In this document: one piece after another, positions 1-9,190 of the stretch | Layout of the letters: every line of letters starts with the position of its first letter | Position numbering within the stretch: position 1 is the first letter of the stretch | Assembly: GCF_009650995.1 (NCBI RefSeq) | Contig: NZ_WHVV01000001.1 | Coordinates: 1-64,000, forward strand | Direction: 5' to 3' | DNA length: 64,000 nucleotides | Source: Sporosarcina cascadiensis | GTDB lineage: Bacteria > Bacillota > Bacilli > Bacillales_A > Planococcaceae | Position numbers and translations under genes: made by a program | The notes under the pieces: generated by a model | What the model was told of the DNA's origin: nothing | Databases searched by the model: none | The model's input: only the letters and a program-made list of their open reading frames with translations

Positions 1-1622
1 TCCGCCAGCAATTGATCGCGGCCGATTCTTGTCGGAGCAGACGGGTTATCAATTTCTTTATCCACCCACTCCAAGCGTTCCTGCCATTTATTCACTTCTT
101 TGATAGCATCCACTTTTTCCTGGAGCGTCTCAATTACCGCAGCCAGGGGTCCAGATTGTTCTCCTCCTGCTGATTTTGCGATGACGGACATTTCTTCTTT
201 CCATTTATCTGTTTTACGCTTATAAACCAGATGGATGGCCCGCTTCATTTGCTCAGTATAATTGAGAATTGTTTCGCCTGTAATGATTTCTGCCACATGC
301 AGCTGTTCGTCCACTTCATTAAACGGCAGCGACAAATCCATTGCGTCAATTGCAAGTGAGCGTTCATCCGTGAAAATCCCTGCTTGCTTCAACGATTCTT
401 TCATCAAAGATTTCATGTAAATTTCAATTTGCGTATGCGCAAGGCCTGAAATATTATCATCTAACTTCTGACGGCGTCTATCCCGTTCTTCCTGCGTTTT
501 TTTTGCGCCGAATAAAAGCCCTACTTTAAACTTCGGAGACTTGGCTTCAAGATAATCCTTTAATAGCTCGCGTGTTTCAAATGGTGCCAGTCCGGCATTC
601 GACAATAATTCATTGCGCTCTTTTTCAAAGTTGATATAAAATTCATCGCCTGATAAAAGCTCCATCCGCTTTTTCGCTTCTTTTAAATCTTGATTAAGCT
701 CTTCATACTGCGACCATTCATTTTCGTTTACCGTGTCAGCATAATTTTCTTTGACATCATTGACTTGCTGCTTCAGGAAAGATACATGCTCATCTTTCAA
801 TTTGCGCAAGGATTGATCTATATTTTCTTCAAAGTTTTCTTCACGGTGTTCAATCGAACCGTCAACAATCGCCTTCACCTTCGCAAAGTCATTATGAGGG
901 TGATCAAGTTCTTTCAGAGATGTATAGAAAATCCCTTTTGGCTCCACTCCCCATAATTTGAAAGAATCTTCGACGGACTGCTTAAATGCACCGAATGACA
1001 ATTCGCTGTCGCGGTGCTTATCGATCTGATTGATAATTAAGTATACATTGCTGTTATAACGCATCAATTCTTTTGTGAAACGAAAATTCATTTCGGACTG
1101 TACATGGTTATAATCCATCGTATAGAATACTAAGTCTGCCAAGTGCAAAGAGGATTCAGTCGACAATCGGTGTGCATCATCCGTCGAATCCACTCCCGGC
1201 GTATCCATAACGGTAATGCCTTCAGGCAAGTTCGATTCCGTGTGGCCGATTTCAACTAATGAAACCGCCGCTCCGTCTTTACTGAACGCTTTCACGGCTT
1301 CAGAGAAACCATGACCGCTGAATTTGACCGCGCTTCCATCGACACGATGAATAATTGCGAAGTCTTCATCAGCTTTATGTACTTTCACGATGTTCGCGCT
1401 TGTAGGAATTGGACTTGAAGGCAGCAAATCATCCCCGGTCAGTGCATTGATCGTAGAAGATTTACCGGCAGAAAAGTGGCCGGCGAAGGCAATCGTATAT
1501 TCTTTGGATATGATTTTATTGGCAAGCAAAGTGGTTTTAGTTTTTCTTTCATCATCTTCATTGGTTGAGAAAATCTGTCCGTATATGGCAGATCGCTGTA
1601 AAAATTCATGGTTTGTAGACAT
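1..1622 (-). CDS. dynA: Dynamin-like GTPase DynA, 3' part cut by window edge
   Basis: This is a bacterial dynamin-family membrane-remodelling GTPase. In B. subtilis, DynA (YpbR) is a double-dynamin fusion of about 1190 residues that acts at the membrane in fusion and phage or stress tolerance. About 540 N-terminal residues are visible. The G1 P-loop GHFSAGKSS is at residues 48-56, G3 DTPG at 140-143 and a G4-like NQID at 198-201. A long charged helical region follows. The ATG at 1620-1622 is preceded by AAAGGA, and an extended -10 (TGGTATGAT, core 1653-1658) lies just upstream. The frame stays open to position 1, so the second GTPase half should lie outside the window. The large size and gap-free frame support a functional gene. 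Confidence 0.9.
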   Translation of the reverse strand, partial: MSTNHEFLQRSAIYGQIFSTNEDDERKTKTTLLANKIISKEYTIAFAGHFSAGKSSTINALTGDDLLPSSPIPTSANIVKVHKADEDFAIIHRVDGSAVKFSGHGFSEAVKAFSKDGAAVSLVEIGHTESNLPEGITVMDTPGVDSTDDAHRLSTESSLHLADLVFYTMDYNHVQSEMNFRFTKELMRYNSNVYLIINQIDKHRDSELSFGAFKQSVEDSFKLWGVEPKGIFYTSLKELDHPHNDFAKVKAIVDGSIEHREENFEENIDQSLRKLKDEHVSFLKQQVNDVKENYADTVNENEWSQYEELNQDLKEAKKRMELLSGDEFYINFEKERNELLSNAGLAPFETRELLKDYLEAKSPKFKVGLLFGAKKTQEERDRRRQKLDDNISGLAHTQIEIYMKSLMKESLKQAGIFTDERSLAIDAMDLSLPFNEVDEQLHVAEIITGETILNYTEQMKRAIHLVYKRKTDKWKEEMSVIAKSAGGEQSGPLAAVIETLQEKVDAIKEVNKWQERLEWVDKEIDNPSAPTRIGRDQLLA

Positions 1623-1776
1623 AATCGTCGTCCTTTCAATTTAACTCACCCTATCATACCATTAATGGACAATTAAATAGAAGTTAACTTTTTTGGGTCT
1701 TCACCAAAATTTGTGCTTGACAGTCTATGTCATGAACAGTTTGAAATTTGACTGTGATTGCGCTGTATTGAATGGT

Positions 1777-1978
1777 AAGTGGAGGGATACCGTTTCCCTT
1801 CGTTCCAGGCGGACGCGTGTCTTGCGGGCCCGCGGTGAGCCGACTTGGTCGCAAGCTCCCGCAAGTCGTCTCACCTGTCGGGCTGATCCTCCCAGAGTGT
1901 TTTTAGCCGCAGGCTCACACGAAGTGAGTCATGCAACCGTTGCCGCAGGACGCGGCGTACTTAGGTTGCCTTCCACTT
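1777..1978. repeat. GC-rich intergenic element with terminal inverted repeats (type A)
   Basis: The element of about 200 bp is bounded by inverted ends AAGTGGAGGG (1777-1786) and GCCTTCCACTT (1968-1978). Inside, GGTGAGCCGACTTG (1834-1847) pairs with CAAGTCGTCTCACC (1862-1875), and a smaller stem GGCTCAC/GTGAGTC lies around 1911-1930. The sequence resembles the GC-rich dispersed intergenic elements I know from Bacillaceae and Planococcaceae genomes. That resemblance is from memory and unchecked. No coding potential. Confidence 0.55.
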
Positions 1979-2192
1979 CGGTACACTGGCTAGTTTTTCA
2001 ATAATTTTTATGTGAGTTGCAGTATGAGCATACTATTTGAGATGATCGCGATAGGTGAGGCCTTTCATGCAATACTTATTATTCTGCAAAGGCTAAGATT
2101 CTTGTGATTAATACGTTTGCAAAGTCAGAAAAAATACGCCAACTAAGCTAGCACCCTTTAAAAAAACAACATATTTACATTCCCCATAGCAG

Positions 2193-2291
2193 CGAAGGCG
2201 CAACTGCGGGGTCGGCCGTTGCAGTGAGACTGCTGGCACGCCCTTCGCCTGCAGGCTCACTGCGTAAGGCAATCCCCCAGCGCCGAAGCGG
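2193..2291. repeat. Nested hairpin element (type B)
   Basis: About 100 bp fold on themselves in layers. The outer arms GCGAAGGCGC and GCGCCGAAGC, the middle arms CTGCGGGG and CCCCCAG, and the inner arms GCAGTGAG and CTCACTGC are in matching nested order. The element is much more GC-rich than its AT-rich flanks. It is unrelated in sequence to the neighbouring element at 1777-1978. Confidence 0.5.
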
Positions 2292-2506
2292 TTTTAAACT
2301 GCAAACTCACACCTCATTTAAACCTCCTGCAAAGTCGAGCAACGAAACCTGTAAATGCTAAGTCGCCTAGTTCTCGCAATACCTGCCAGACAAGTTGTCT
2401 TGGTGCAGACCTAATATTCTAATTCACAAATTTTTATATAGGCTTTTAGCCGTCATTAGTGATATGATTGTACTACTATTAATTCTCCGAAAGGGTGTTT
2501 CGACAG

Positions 2507-2965
2507 ATGAGTACTGCTACAAATGTGCAAAAAGTATTAAATGCAACCATTTCTTCGCTTACCACAGTAATCCCTATAAAATTCCAGGTTCTCTCGCCTG
2601 CTTTAATTCAGCAGCCTTATGAACAGAGGGAAATCAGTGTCTTGATTGGTTTGATCGGCAATATGAAAGGCCGTTTGATTGTAGAACCGACTAACGAGAT
2701 CATCGATAAAATCGGACAGGCAATGTTCGGCATGCATATCGAAGGGGAAATGGCTGAATCATTCACAGGCGAGCTCGGCAATATGATTGCGGGCAATCTG
2801 TGTACGATACTTGAAAAAGAAGGAATGATCCTTGATATCTCTCCGCCGACCGTACTGACTGGAAAAACTAAATTTTACGGATTCAAACAGGCATTCAAAA
2901 TTCCGGTGCAATTTGAAGACGGCGAATTACTCAACCTTCTGCTGACCATCGATGAAGAAAATTAA
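2507..2965 (+). CDS. cheX: CheX-type chemotaxis phosphatase-like protein
   Basis: The 152-residue protein matches the CheX/CheC/FliY phosphatase fold in length and pattern. CheX dephosphorylates CheY-P in organisms that use it. The signature helix GELGNMIAGN, around residues 81-90, has the Glu and Asn spaced as in the CheC/CheX active site. A GTG at 2495 overlaps the AAAGGG ribosome site, so I chose the ATG at 2507 with spacing of about 12. It is a single-gene unit between dynA and ypvA, ending in a strong terminator. No other chemotaxis gene is adjacent. In Bacillales such stand-alone CheX proteins are common and their partner is unclear. Confidence 0.8.
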   Translation: MSTATNVQKVLNATISSLTTVIPIKFQVLSPALIQQPYEQREISVLIGLIGNMKGRLIVEPTNEIIDKIGQAMFGMHIEGEMAESFTGELGNMIAGNLCTILEKEGMILDISPPTVLTGKTKFYGFKQAFKIPVQFEDGELLNLLLTIDEEN

Positions 2966-2996
2966 AGTCACCTATACTTTGCTTTAATTACAAGCT

Positions 2997-3042
2997 AAAA
3001 AGCGCACAAACATTGTCAACTCAATGTCTGTGCGCTTTTTTA
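2997..3042. terminator. Bidirectional terminator between cheX and ypvA
   Basis: AAAAGCGCACA...ACATTG pairs with CAATGT...TGTGCGCTTTT around a 6-base loop, with a U-tract on each strand. It serves convergent cheX (+) and ypvA (-). Confidence 0.9.
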
Positions 3043-3050
3043 TATTTGAT

Positions 3051-4952
3051 TCAAGAAAATGGTACAGGTAATACCCTTTCAATGACAGGCAGTAATTCGT
3101 TACTGTCCGGCTGTACAAAAACATGGATGGAACCATGGTCCTCACTTGTCCGGATCAAACGCCCGATCCCCTGTCGCAGACGCAGCAGCATGAACGGCAG
3201 ATCAACTTCATCAAACGGATCTTCCGCCGCTTCTCTTCTCGCTTCAAACAATGGATCATTCGGCGGGAACGGCAAATCGAAAATAATGACCCGTGTAAGT
3301 GAATCATGCGGCAGATCCAGCCCTTCCCATAAATGATAGGAGAAGAACACAGAAACCTTGCGCTGCTGGAAATCTTTCACCAATGAAGATAAAGAACGCT
3401 CACCTTCATACGTCGCCATGACACTTTGCTCGATCGGCAGCTGTTCGTATGCTTCCATCATCGACTGTCTGGAGCTGAACAAGACCAGCGTCTGCTCTTC
3501 CTCTTCAAGCAATTGTGACAGGCGGGCAATTTGCTCATCTCTTGTTCCCTGTTCCAAATGAATCTTCATGACCTCATCGTAGTCAAAAGGCGATTCAATA
3601 GAAAACGATTGAAAGTCCTCAATGCCTAAACTATAAGCCAGGTAATCAAAAGAATTTTCCACTGACAAAGTAGCAGAAGAGAATATAATCGGCATCTTGC
3701 CGGTGAATAATTTCTCTTTCAAGATGGATGTCACGAGCCGCGGCATGATCAGTAATGTACTCTCATCGCGCCGGTTCTCGAGCCAGTCCACCGCATCATT
3801 TTCATTGGAAAAAAGCTCCATTGAGTAAATGTACTGCTCCAGGTATTCTTCCACAATTTTTAAGTCATATTCAGGGATTACATACAGTTCGCCCTCGAAG
3901 ACGAATTCTTCAAGAAGTTGATTCGATAAAGAAACAGCTTCTTTCGCCAATGAAAGCATCGTGTCATTTTTCTCGATCGTCAGACGTTCCGTATCATGAT
4001 ACGCCGCATGATCGCGGAGCTGTTTGAAAAACAATTCATGGACATCCAGCAAGACTTCCATCAACTGAAGTGATTTTTCCCGGATACCGTCCACCATAAT
4101 GCGTTCCAGCAGCTGCACAATCGTCTGCTGCTGCACTTCGTATGTCAGAGCGCGCTGAGCAGAATACTCGAGCAAATGTCCTTCGTCAAAAACGACCATC
4201 GACACTTCAGGCAGCAGCGGCAGCTGTCCTTGACGGGATCTTGATTCTTTTGTCCATAAATGCTCCATGTAGAAGTCATGTGAGCAAATAATCAGATCCA
4301 CAGCCTCACGGTAATGATTGCGGTGAATCGTCTGACCGCAGCGGTTGCGGATGTCACAAGCAGCACATTGCTGAATCGGATGGAAATTAATCATATCCCA
4401 CTCTTCATCTGCTAAATAAGGATAATCCGAGCGTACGCCATATGGCGATACCGACTGCAGTGACCGATCTGCATAGACAAAATCGGGCAGCTGGTCTTCC
4501 ACTAAGTCAACAAATTCTTCATCTGTCTGCTGGCTCGTCTCTTCCAGTCTCTTCAGGCAAATATACTGATTCCGTGCCTTTGCTAATCGGACATCGACAG
4601 TCAGATCAAGCGCCTCACTCAGTTTCTGAATATCGCCTTCTTCTTTGATGAGCTGATCGATCAGCGTTTCATCCGCACAAGAAATAACGGCGGGCTTCCC
4701 TGTATAACGCGCATAGGCAATTGCAGGCAATAAATACGCAATCGTCTTCCCAGTCCCAACACCGGCTTCCGCCAATAAAACCTTATTGTCTTTCAGTGCC
4801 TGTTCAATTTGAAATGCCATATAAATCTGTTCGTCCCGGCACTCAAACCCTTTTTCTGTCAAATCATCATACAATGTATCGCCCAGCCAGCCATTCAGTG
4901 ACTCGAAAAATGTCTGGTCTTTTTCTAATTGAAATGGAATTTTCGTATTCAT
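3051..4952 (-). CDS. ypvA: DinG/XPD-family ATP-dependent helicase YpvA
   Basis: This superfamily 2 helicase has 633 residues. Walker A EAGVGTGKT is at residues 62-70 and the Walker B variant DEGH at 256-259. Helicase motif VI-like RQGIGRLIR is near the C-terminus. Four cysteines at 132, 196, 199 and 205 (C...C-x2-C-x5-C) fit the XPD/DinG iron-sulfur cluster. It lacks the N-terminal exonuclease of DinG. The frame continues 53 codons upstream into rlmL, but the ATG at 4950-4952 has a GGAAAGGAG site and is the likely start. The order ypvA-rlmL-rnpB-gpsB is as in B. subtilis. The substrate is unknown; branched or damaged DNA is plausible. Confidence 0.88.
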   Translation of the reverse strand: MNTKIPFQLEKDQTFFESLNGWLGDTLYDDLTEKGFECRDEQIYMAFQIEQALKDNKVLLAEAGVGTGKTIAYLLPAIAYARYTGKPAVISCADETLIDQLIKEEGDIQKLSEALDLTVDVRLAKARNQYICLKRLEETSQQTDEEFVDLVEDQLPDFVYADRSLQSVSPYGVRSDYPYLADEEWDMINFHPIQQCAACDIRNRCGQTIHRNHYREAVDLIICSHDFYMEHLWTKESRSRQGQLPLLPEVSMVVFDEGHLLEYSAQRALTYEVQQQTIVQLLERIMVDGIREKSLQLMEVLLDVHELFFKQLRDHAAYHDTERLTIEKNDTMLSLAKEAVSLSNQLLEEFVFEGELYVIPEYDLKIVEEYLEQYIYSMELFSNENDAVDWLENRRDESTLLIMPRLVTSILKEKLFTGKMPIIFSSATLSVENSFDYLAYSLGIEDFQSFSIESPFDYDEVMKIHLEQGTRDEQIARLSQLLEEEEQTLVLFSSRQSMMEAYEQLPIEQSVMATYEGERSLSSLVKDFQQRKVSVFFSYHLWEGLDLPHDSLTRVIIFDLPFPPNDPLFEARREAAEDPFDEVDLPFMLLRLRQGIGRLIRTSEDHGSIHVFVQPDSNELLPVIERVLPVPFS

Positions 4953-5013
4953 GCTGACTCCTTTCCGTGTACAAGCGAAAGTTGAGGACAATTTCCTCTT
5001 CCTAATTCGTCTC

Positions 5014-6141
5014 TTATACTCGCTGTCCCCAATATTGATAGTAATCTGTACGAATAAACCCGTTAAAGAGTTTGCGTTTTTTCGTTGCACGCTGTCCGTA
5101 CATTTCTTCATAGTTTTCCAATGAAGATAAAATATAAACAGACCATGACGGATAATTTTTCATAATGCCGCCAAGAATCTCCGCGATATCTTCTGCTTCT
5201 TCTGTTTCACCTAGACGTTCGCCGTAAGGAGGGTTGGCGATCAGCACGCCATTTTGACCTTCCACATGCAAATCGCGGATGTCTTGCTGCTGCCAGCTGA
5301 TTAAATCTGCAAAGCCGGCTTCCATCGCATTTTGCTGAGCGATGGAAATCATCTTTCCATCGACATCGTACCCACGGATATCCAATGGAAGATCATACTT
5401 TGCCACATCTTCCACTTCTTCACGGACACGGTCCCAGACCTGCGCATTCATCCATGGCCATTCTTCACTCAAAAATGAACGATTATAACCGGGTGCAAGA
5501 TTTTGTCCAATCATAGCCGCTTCAATCGGAATCGTACCGGAACCGCAGAACGGATCAATAAACGGCCGGTTCGGACTCCATTTTGAAAGTTTTACAAGTG
5601 CGGCTGCCATTGTTTCTTTTAGCGGCGCATCCCCCTGTCCGAGACGATAGCCCCGTTTATGCAGGCCGGTGCCGCTTGAATCAATGGTGAGCGTCACTTT
5701 ATCCTTCAAGATTGATACTTCCAATTTGAACAAAGGACCCGATTCATCTAAAAAACCCGTACGCTTGTAAGCAGACTTCAGACGGTCTACAATGGCTTTT
5801 TTAACAATAGCCTGGCAGTCCGGCACACTGTATAGTGTAGATTTCACAGACTTGCCCGCCACCGGAAAAGCCGCATCAACCGGCAGAAATTCTTCCCATG
5901 GTATAGCCTTGGTCCGTTCAAACAGTTCATCAAAAGTAAAAGCTTTAAACTCGCCTGCCACAATGCGCACTCGATCTCCTACGCGAAGCCACATATTTGC
6001 TCTGGCAATCGCTTCTTCATCTCCGGTAAAGTACACTTTACCATTCTCCGTCTGGCCCTCATAACCGAGATCTTTGACTTCTGAAGCTACAATTGATTCC
6101 AAACCCATCGCTGCTGTTGCAACTAATTTATATTCGCTCAC
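5014..6141 (-). CDS. rlmL: 23S rRNA N2-guanosine methyltransferase, RlmL type (YpsC)
   Basis: The N-terminal about 170 residues carry a THUMP RNA-binding domain. The C-terminal Rossmann methyltransferase shows DPFCGSGTIPIEAA (SAM binding) and the catalytic loop NPPYGER. The family makes m2G in 23S rRNA. The length of about 375 residues matches the Firmicute YpsC form, without the C-terminal RlmK domain of E. coli RlmL. The frame opens with a GTG at 6150, but the GGAG site is best placed (8 bases) for the GTG at 6141. It lies between rnpB and ypvA as in B. subtilis. Confidence 0.88.
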   Translation of the reverse strand: MSEYKLVATAAMGLESIVASEVKDLGYEGQTENGKVYFTGDEEAIARANMWLRVGDRVRIVAGEFKAFTFDELFERTKAIPWEEFLPVDAAFPVAGKSVKSTLYSVPDCQAIVKKAIVDRLKSAYKRTGFLDESGPLFKLEVSILKDKVTLTIDSSGTGLHKRGYRLGQGDAPLKETMAAALVKLSKWSPNRPFIDPFCGSGTIPIEAAMIGQNLAPGYNRSFLSEEWPWMNAQVWDRVREEVEDVAKYDLPLDIRGYDVDGKMISIAQQNAMEAGFADLISWQQQDIRDLHVEGQNGVLIANPPYGERLGETEEAEDIAEILGGIMKNYPSWSVYILSSLENYEEMYGQRATKKRKLFNGFIRTDYYQYWGQRV

Positions 6142-6234
6142 ATTCAACACTCCAATTCGAAACGTTTACGGCATTCTCCGCCGAACGGTTATGTACATTT
6201 TGCTATATGCATCTTTCAAGAAATCTTCAAGACA

Positions 6235-6266
6235 AAAGAAAAACTCTCCCAAAACTGTAGGAGAGC
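6235..6266 (-). terminator. rnpB terminator
   Basis: On the minus strand AGCTCTCC pairs with GGGAGAG and is followed by TTTTTCTTTT, immediately 3' of the RNase P RNA. Confidence 0.85.
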
Positions 6267-6277
6267 TAATTGTGATG

Positions 6278-6677
6278 TAAACCATAGGATATTCTGTAAG
6301 CCATGTTTTGTTCTTCGGTACTCAAACGGTTTGCACCTCGTACTGGAAGCGGTAATCATCTATCTACAGACAATTGCCTGTCCCTTCCTCCATTGAATTC
6401 TTTCGGAAGAGCGCCCCTACCATAATTTGGGTTTCTCACTCGTGGGGTTTACCCGTTCCACTTGACATGTTTCCATGCCAACTACGTCACTGTGGCACTT
6501 TCAGAGAATCTCATCCATATCCGAAGACTTAGGATTTATTCCCGCCATCAATGCAAAAGCATTGCCCCGGCTTATTTTTTCACCGAGCACGAACACTACG
6601 GTCATCTCAGATCCGTGTGAGCATGGACTTTCCTCTACAATCGAAATTGCAGCGATTACCTGAATAAGATCTATGGT
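6278..6677 (-). ncRNA. rnpB: RNase P RNA, Bacillus class B
   Basis: Read on the minus strand the region matches B. subtilis RNase P RNA in order. GGTAATCGCTGC, then GAGGAAAGTCCATGCTC, the GTAGTGTTCGTGC segment, AAGTGCCACAGTGACG, GTAAACCCC, GAGAAACCCAAAT, GTAGATAGATGATTG and GAACAAAACATGGCTTACAG all appear. The 5' end ACCATA pairs with the 3' end TATGGT to close helix P1, which sets both ends to within a few bases. A sigma-A-like promoter and an intrinsic terminator frame it. The RNA is the catalytic part of the tRNA 5'-end maturation enzyme. Confidence 0.95.
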
Positions 6678-6684
6678 ACTACTT

Positions 6685-6713
6685 AGTATACATCAAAATA
6701 GTCATTCACACAA
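6685..6713 (-). promoter_or_regulatory. Promoter of rnpB
   Basis: On the minus strand, -35 TTGTGT (6708-6713), a 17-base spacer and -10 TATACT (6685-6690) stand 7 bases before the P1 5' end of rnpB. Confidence 0.65.
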
Positions 6714-6754
6714 TGGATTCGGCCGGGTTGCCAAATCAATTGTTCTTTTTTTAA

Positions 6755-7048
6755 TCAGTCATCAGAAAGTTTGCTGCCAAATACATGCCGCTCCAAATTG
6801 GAAATGCGCTGAAGAATATCAAAATTTGTCGGCTGGGGAGTTGGCGCTGCTGTCCTCTGGGGTGCTGCACTCGCTGCTGCTTTCAATTTTTCATTCTCTT
6901 CTTTAAGCCGTGCAATTTCCTTTTTGAACGTCTCGTAGTCCTGAATGACATCATCCAAAAATAAATCTACGTCTTCTTGTTTATACCCGCGCATCCCTGA
7001 TTTAAATTCTTTTTCTAAAATTGTTTTCGAATCTAACTTTAATTCCAT
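6755..7048 (-). CDS. gpsB: Cell division and wall synthesis coordinator GpsB
   Basis: This is a 97-residue DivIVA-like coiled-coil protein. The N-terminal membrane-binding domain has the characteristic [21 protein letters not shown] coiled coil runs to about residue 58, followed by an Ala/Pro/Thr linker and a C-terminal helix ([17 protein letters not shown]) for oligomerisation. GpsB shuttles the bifunctional penicillin-binding protein PBP1 between division and elongation sites. ponA lies 10 kb away here. The RBS GGAAGGA precedes ATG 7048. B. subtilis has ypsA next to it; that gene is absent here. Confidence 0.95.
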   Translation of the reverse strand: MELKLDSKTILEKEFKSGMRGYKQEDVDLFLDDVIQDYETFKKEIARLKEENEKLKAAASAAPQRTAAPTPQPTNFDILQRISNLERHVFGSKLSDD

Positions 7049-7128
7049 GACAAAACGTCCTTCCGTCTATGATTCCATACGGTCATTATAGCATATCCTG
7101 TCATTCTTTGTCTTAATTGATAATACTG

Positions 7129-8403
7129 TCATGTCTCCTTTGTCGGTTCCTGCGCTTGCCCGGGAAATAATTTATTCATTACACGTATTTCCCGTTTCGC
7201 AAATGCCGCCTTCATGCGCTCAATGAAGCGCCGTGACAGCATTTCATTCTGTTCCAGCAAGGATTTCCCGGTGAGAATCCGTTCATACGCCAACGGGAAA
7301 TTTTTCAGCTGGTGCTCATATAATTTCGCCAGTTCTTCACAGGCCAGTACCTGTTCTCTGCCCTCACCGTACTCGGCAACAATTTCGAATGACTTAATCG
7401 CACGTTCAAATTCTTTATAGCGTTTCAGCAAAAATCCCAGATGGTAGTGCGTAAGCGGATAACTGCTGCCAAACTCTTCTGCTATTTTCTCAAGTTCCGA
7501 GTAGCTGCGTTCACTTAATCCGAGGTCCTGAAACCATTTCGCGATATTCGTTGCGACCCGGGCCGTTTGCTGGTTGTCCTGCAATATGAGATCAGTTGAC
7601 AAGCTGAACAGTGTAACGAGAGATAAAATATCCCATTCATTATGCCACATGACCTTCATCAAAATTTCTGCACGTCCGTTCTTCACAGCATCTTGATAGA
7701 TAATCGGTGCCATATGCCCCGGAATATCGTCTTTTCTAATGAAACCGAGCTGTCTGCGCTCCACTTCGGTCAGCTTGAAAGAGTCCATCTCCCCTTTCCA
7801 GATACGCCTCGATCCATGAAGTAAATCAATTTGGTGAGGCACGGGAAGGGGCGGAAGTAATTTCCGGTGCAGTGACCAGCGTGTCTGCAGCTGCGGGAAA
7901 TCAAAACTCTTTCCATTATAGGTGACGAGTGTGAGTCCTTCTTTCCACAGCTCCGATTCAAAAAGAAATGCCGCTTCATGATCGGGATTCGGCAGTACAT
8001 ACTGCGTCATGACAAATTCATCTTCTTTCAATTCAAGCAGCCCAATCAAAAATATAACAGCACCTGCTCCTTTAAGTCCTGTCGTCTCTGTATCAAAAAA
8101 CAGCAGCTTGCCTTCTTTAGGTGAAAGCGGATGTTTATATTCAGTTTCTGACCAATCAGCCAGTTTATCCTGCACATCACCTAAGCGGATATTTCCATGC
8201 ATATGAGACAGCGGATAGTGAATAATCCGTTTATAGACGATACCGAAATCATTCTCCACTTTTTCAAGCTGGGTCGTGAGCCATCGTTTTTCATAAGATG
8301 GCACAGGCGGTTTACTAAAGACTTCCACTGGTTCTTTTACCACTGCTGATTTCTTTACCAGCGACTTCATTGCCATCAGCTTTTTCTCATAGGACATAAT
8401 CAT
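7129..8403 (-). CDS. mrfB: Mitomycin repair exonuclease MrfB (YprB)
   Basis: The protein of about 424 residues has a DEDD/RNase H-like exonuclease domain. FFDTETTG, around residues 103-110, supplies the first acidic pair, followed by LVTYNGKSFDFPQ, DLLHGSRR and a final HNEWDILSL. The C-terminal third looks like helical TPR-type repeats. In B. subtilis, MrfB (YprB) works with the helicase MrfA (YprA) in mitomycin C repair independent of UvrA. Two nearby ATGs (8403 and 8397) are possible starts and neither has a strong RBS. mrfA lies 5 kb to the right, not adjacent as in B. subtilis. Confidence 0.88.
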   Translation of the reverse strand: MIMSYEKKLMAMKSLVKKSAVVKEPVEVFSKPPVPSYEKRWLTTQLEKVENDFGIVYKRIIHYPLSHMHGNIRLGDVQDKLADWSETEYKHPLSPKEGKLLFFDTETTGLKGAGAVIFLIGLLELKEDEFVMTQYVLPNPDHEAAFLFESELWKEGLTLVTYNGKSFDFPQLQTRWSLHRKLLPPLPVPHQIDLLHGSRRIWKGEMDSFKLTEVERRQLGFIRKDDIPGHMAPIIYQDAVKNGRAEILMKVMWHNEWDILSLVTLFSLSTDLILQDNQQTARVATNIAKWFQDLGLSERSYSELEKIAEEFGSSYPLTHYHLGFLLKRYKEFERAIKSFEIVAEYGEGREQVLACEELAKLYEHQLKNFPLAYERILTGKSLLEQNEMLSRRFIERMKAAFAKREIRVMNKLFPGQAQEPTKET

Positions 8404-8650
8404 TCAGCTCTTTTATAGTTGGGCTTTCCATCGTATGCATGGCAATCCCGATATAGTCTAGTTTATTTAGTTGAAAATTCAACGATGTCACCTCGTGTTA
8501 TCAATACATAATTTGTATGAATTATACTATAGTTCAGCAGATTGCGAGCACATTTGGACTTGTCTGACTTTGGAAGACTATTTCTTGGGAAATGAAGCGT
8601 TTTCATAGCTGTGCGCCGGGGTACGTAATGGTAAAAGGAAGTGAACGGGT

Positions 8651-9097
8651 ATGGCGTTTGATTATGAACTCGATTATCCAAACCTGGATCTTCGTAAGCA
8701 GCCTGAACTATATAAAGTCGGCAAAGGCGAGCAGGGTGTCCTGCTGGTAGAACCTTATAAAAGCGAAATCTTGCCGCATTGGCGTTTCAGAACACCAGAT
8801 ATCGCAAAAGATTCCGCCGAAAAAATCTATGAGCTATTTGAAAATTACCGTAAAGAAGATGATTTCATCGGCATGGATATGGCGAGGAAGTTTATCCAGA
8901 TGGGCTATACACGTGCCCGGCGTTATGCCAATCATAAAAGCGGAAGGAAGTATAATGAAGACGGCACAGTGAAAGAGCGCGTGATTGATGCCGAGAAAGC
9001 AAAGTCCGCTGAAATCTTTAAGGTATACTGGGATACTATTCGAAAAGATGATGATTATCTGAAGCGGAAGAAAGCGCATCAGAAAACATATGGATGA
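8651..9097 (+). CDS. DUF4385-family protein of unknown function
   Basis: This soluble, charged 148-residue protein is recognisable as DUF4385 from its opening FDYELDYPNLDLR and the segments LPHWRFRTP and FIQMGYTRARRYANHKSGRK. The family has no established function that I know. It has no signal peptide or membrane segment. The RBS AAAAGGAAGTGA stands before ATG 8651, and a strong terminator follows 3 bases after the stop. It is a monocistronic plus-strand gene inside the block that separates mrfB from mrfA. Confidence 0.8.
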   Translation: MAFDYELDYPNLDLRKQPELYKVGKGEQGVLLVEPYKSEILPHWRFRTPDIAKDSAEKIYELFENYRKEDDFIGMDMARKFIQMGYTRARRYANHKSGRKYNEDGTVKERVIDAEKAKSAEIFKVYWDTIRKDDDYLKRKKAHQKTYG

Positions 9098-9100
9098 GAA

Positions 9101-9129
9101 AAAGGAATGCCAAAGTGCATTCCTTTTTT
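9101..9129 (+). terminator. Terminator of the DUF4385 gene
   Basis: AAAGGAATGC (9101-9110) pairs perfectly with GCATTCCTTT (9117-9126), followed by more T. Confidence 0.9.
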
Positions 9130-9190
9130 GTCCAAAGATTTCACTACCACACGTTTAATTTTTAAACGATGAGACGACATGTAAATTAGT

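Larger units (their letters stand above)
1623..2506. other. Long intergenic region dominated by structured repeats
   Basis: Nearly 900 bases separate divergently transcribed dynA and cheX. I see no convincing gene here. Open frames across it run through inverted repeats and lack start signals. The stretch carries two GC-rich hairpin elements, annotated separately, with AT-rich filler between and after them. Confidence 0.6.

Noticed and set aside
1693..2004. 103-codon open frame in the dynA-cheX gap
   Set aside because: It runs through the inverted-repeat element, has no ribosome site and an arginine-rich, low-sense translation.
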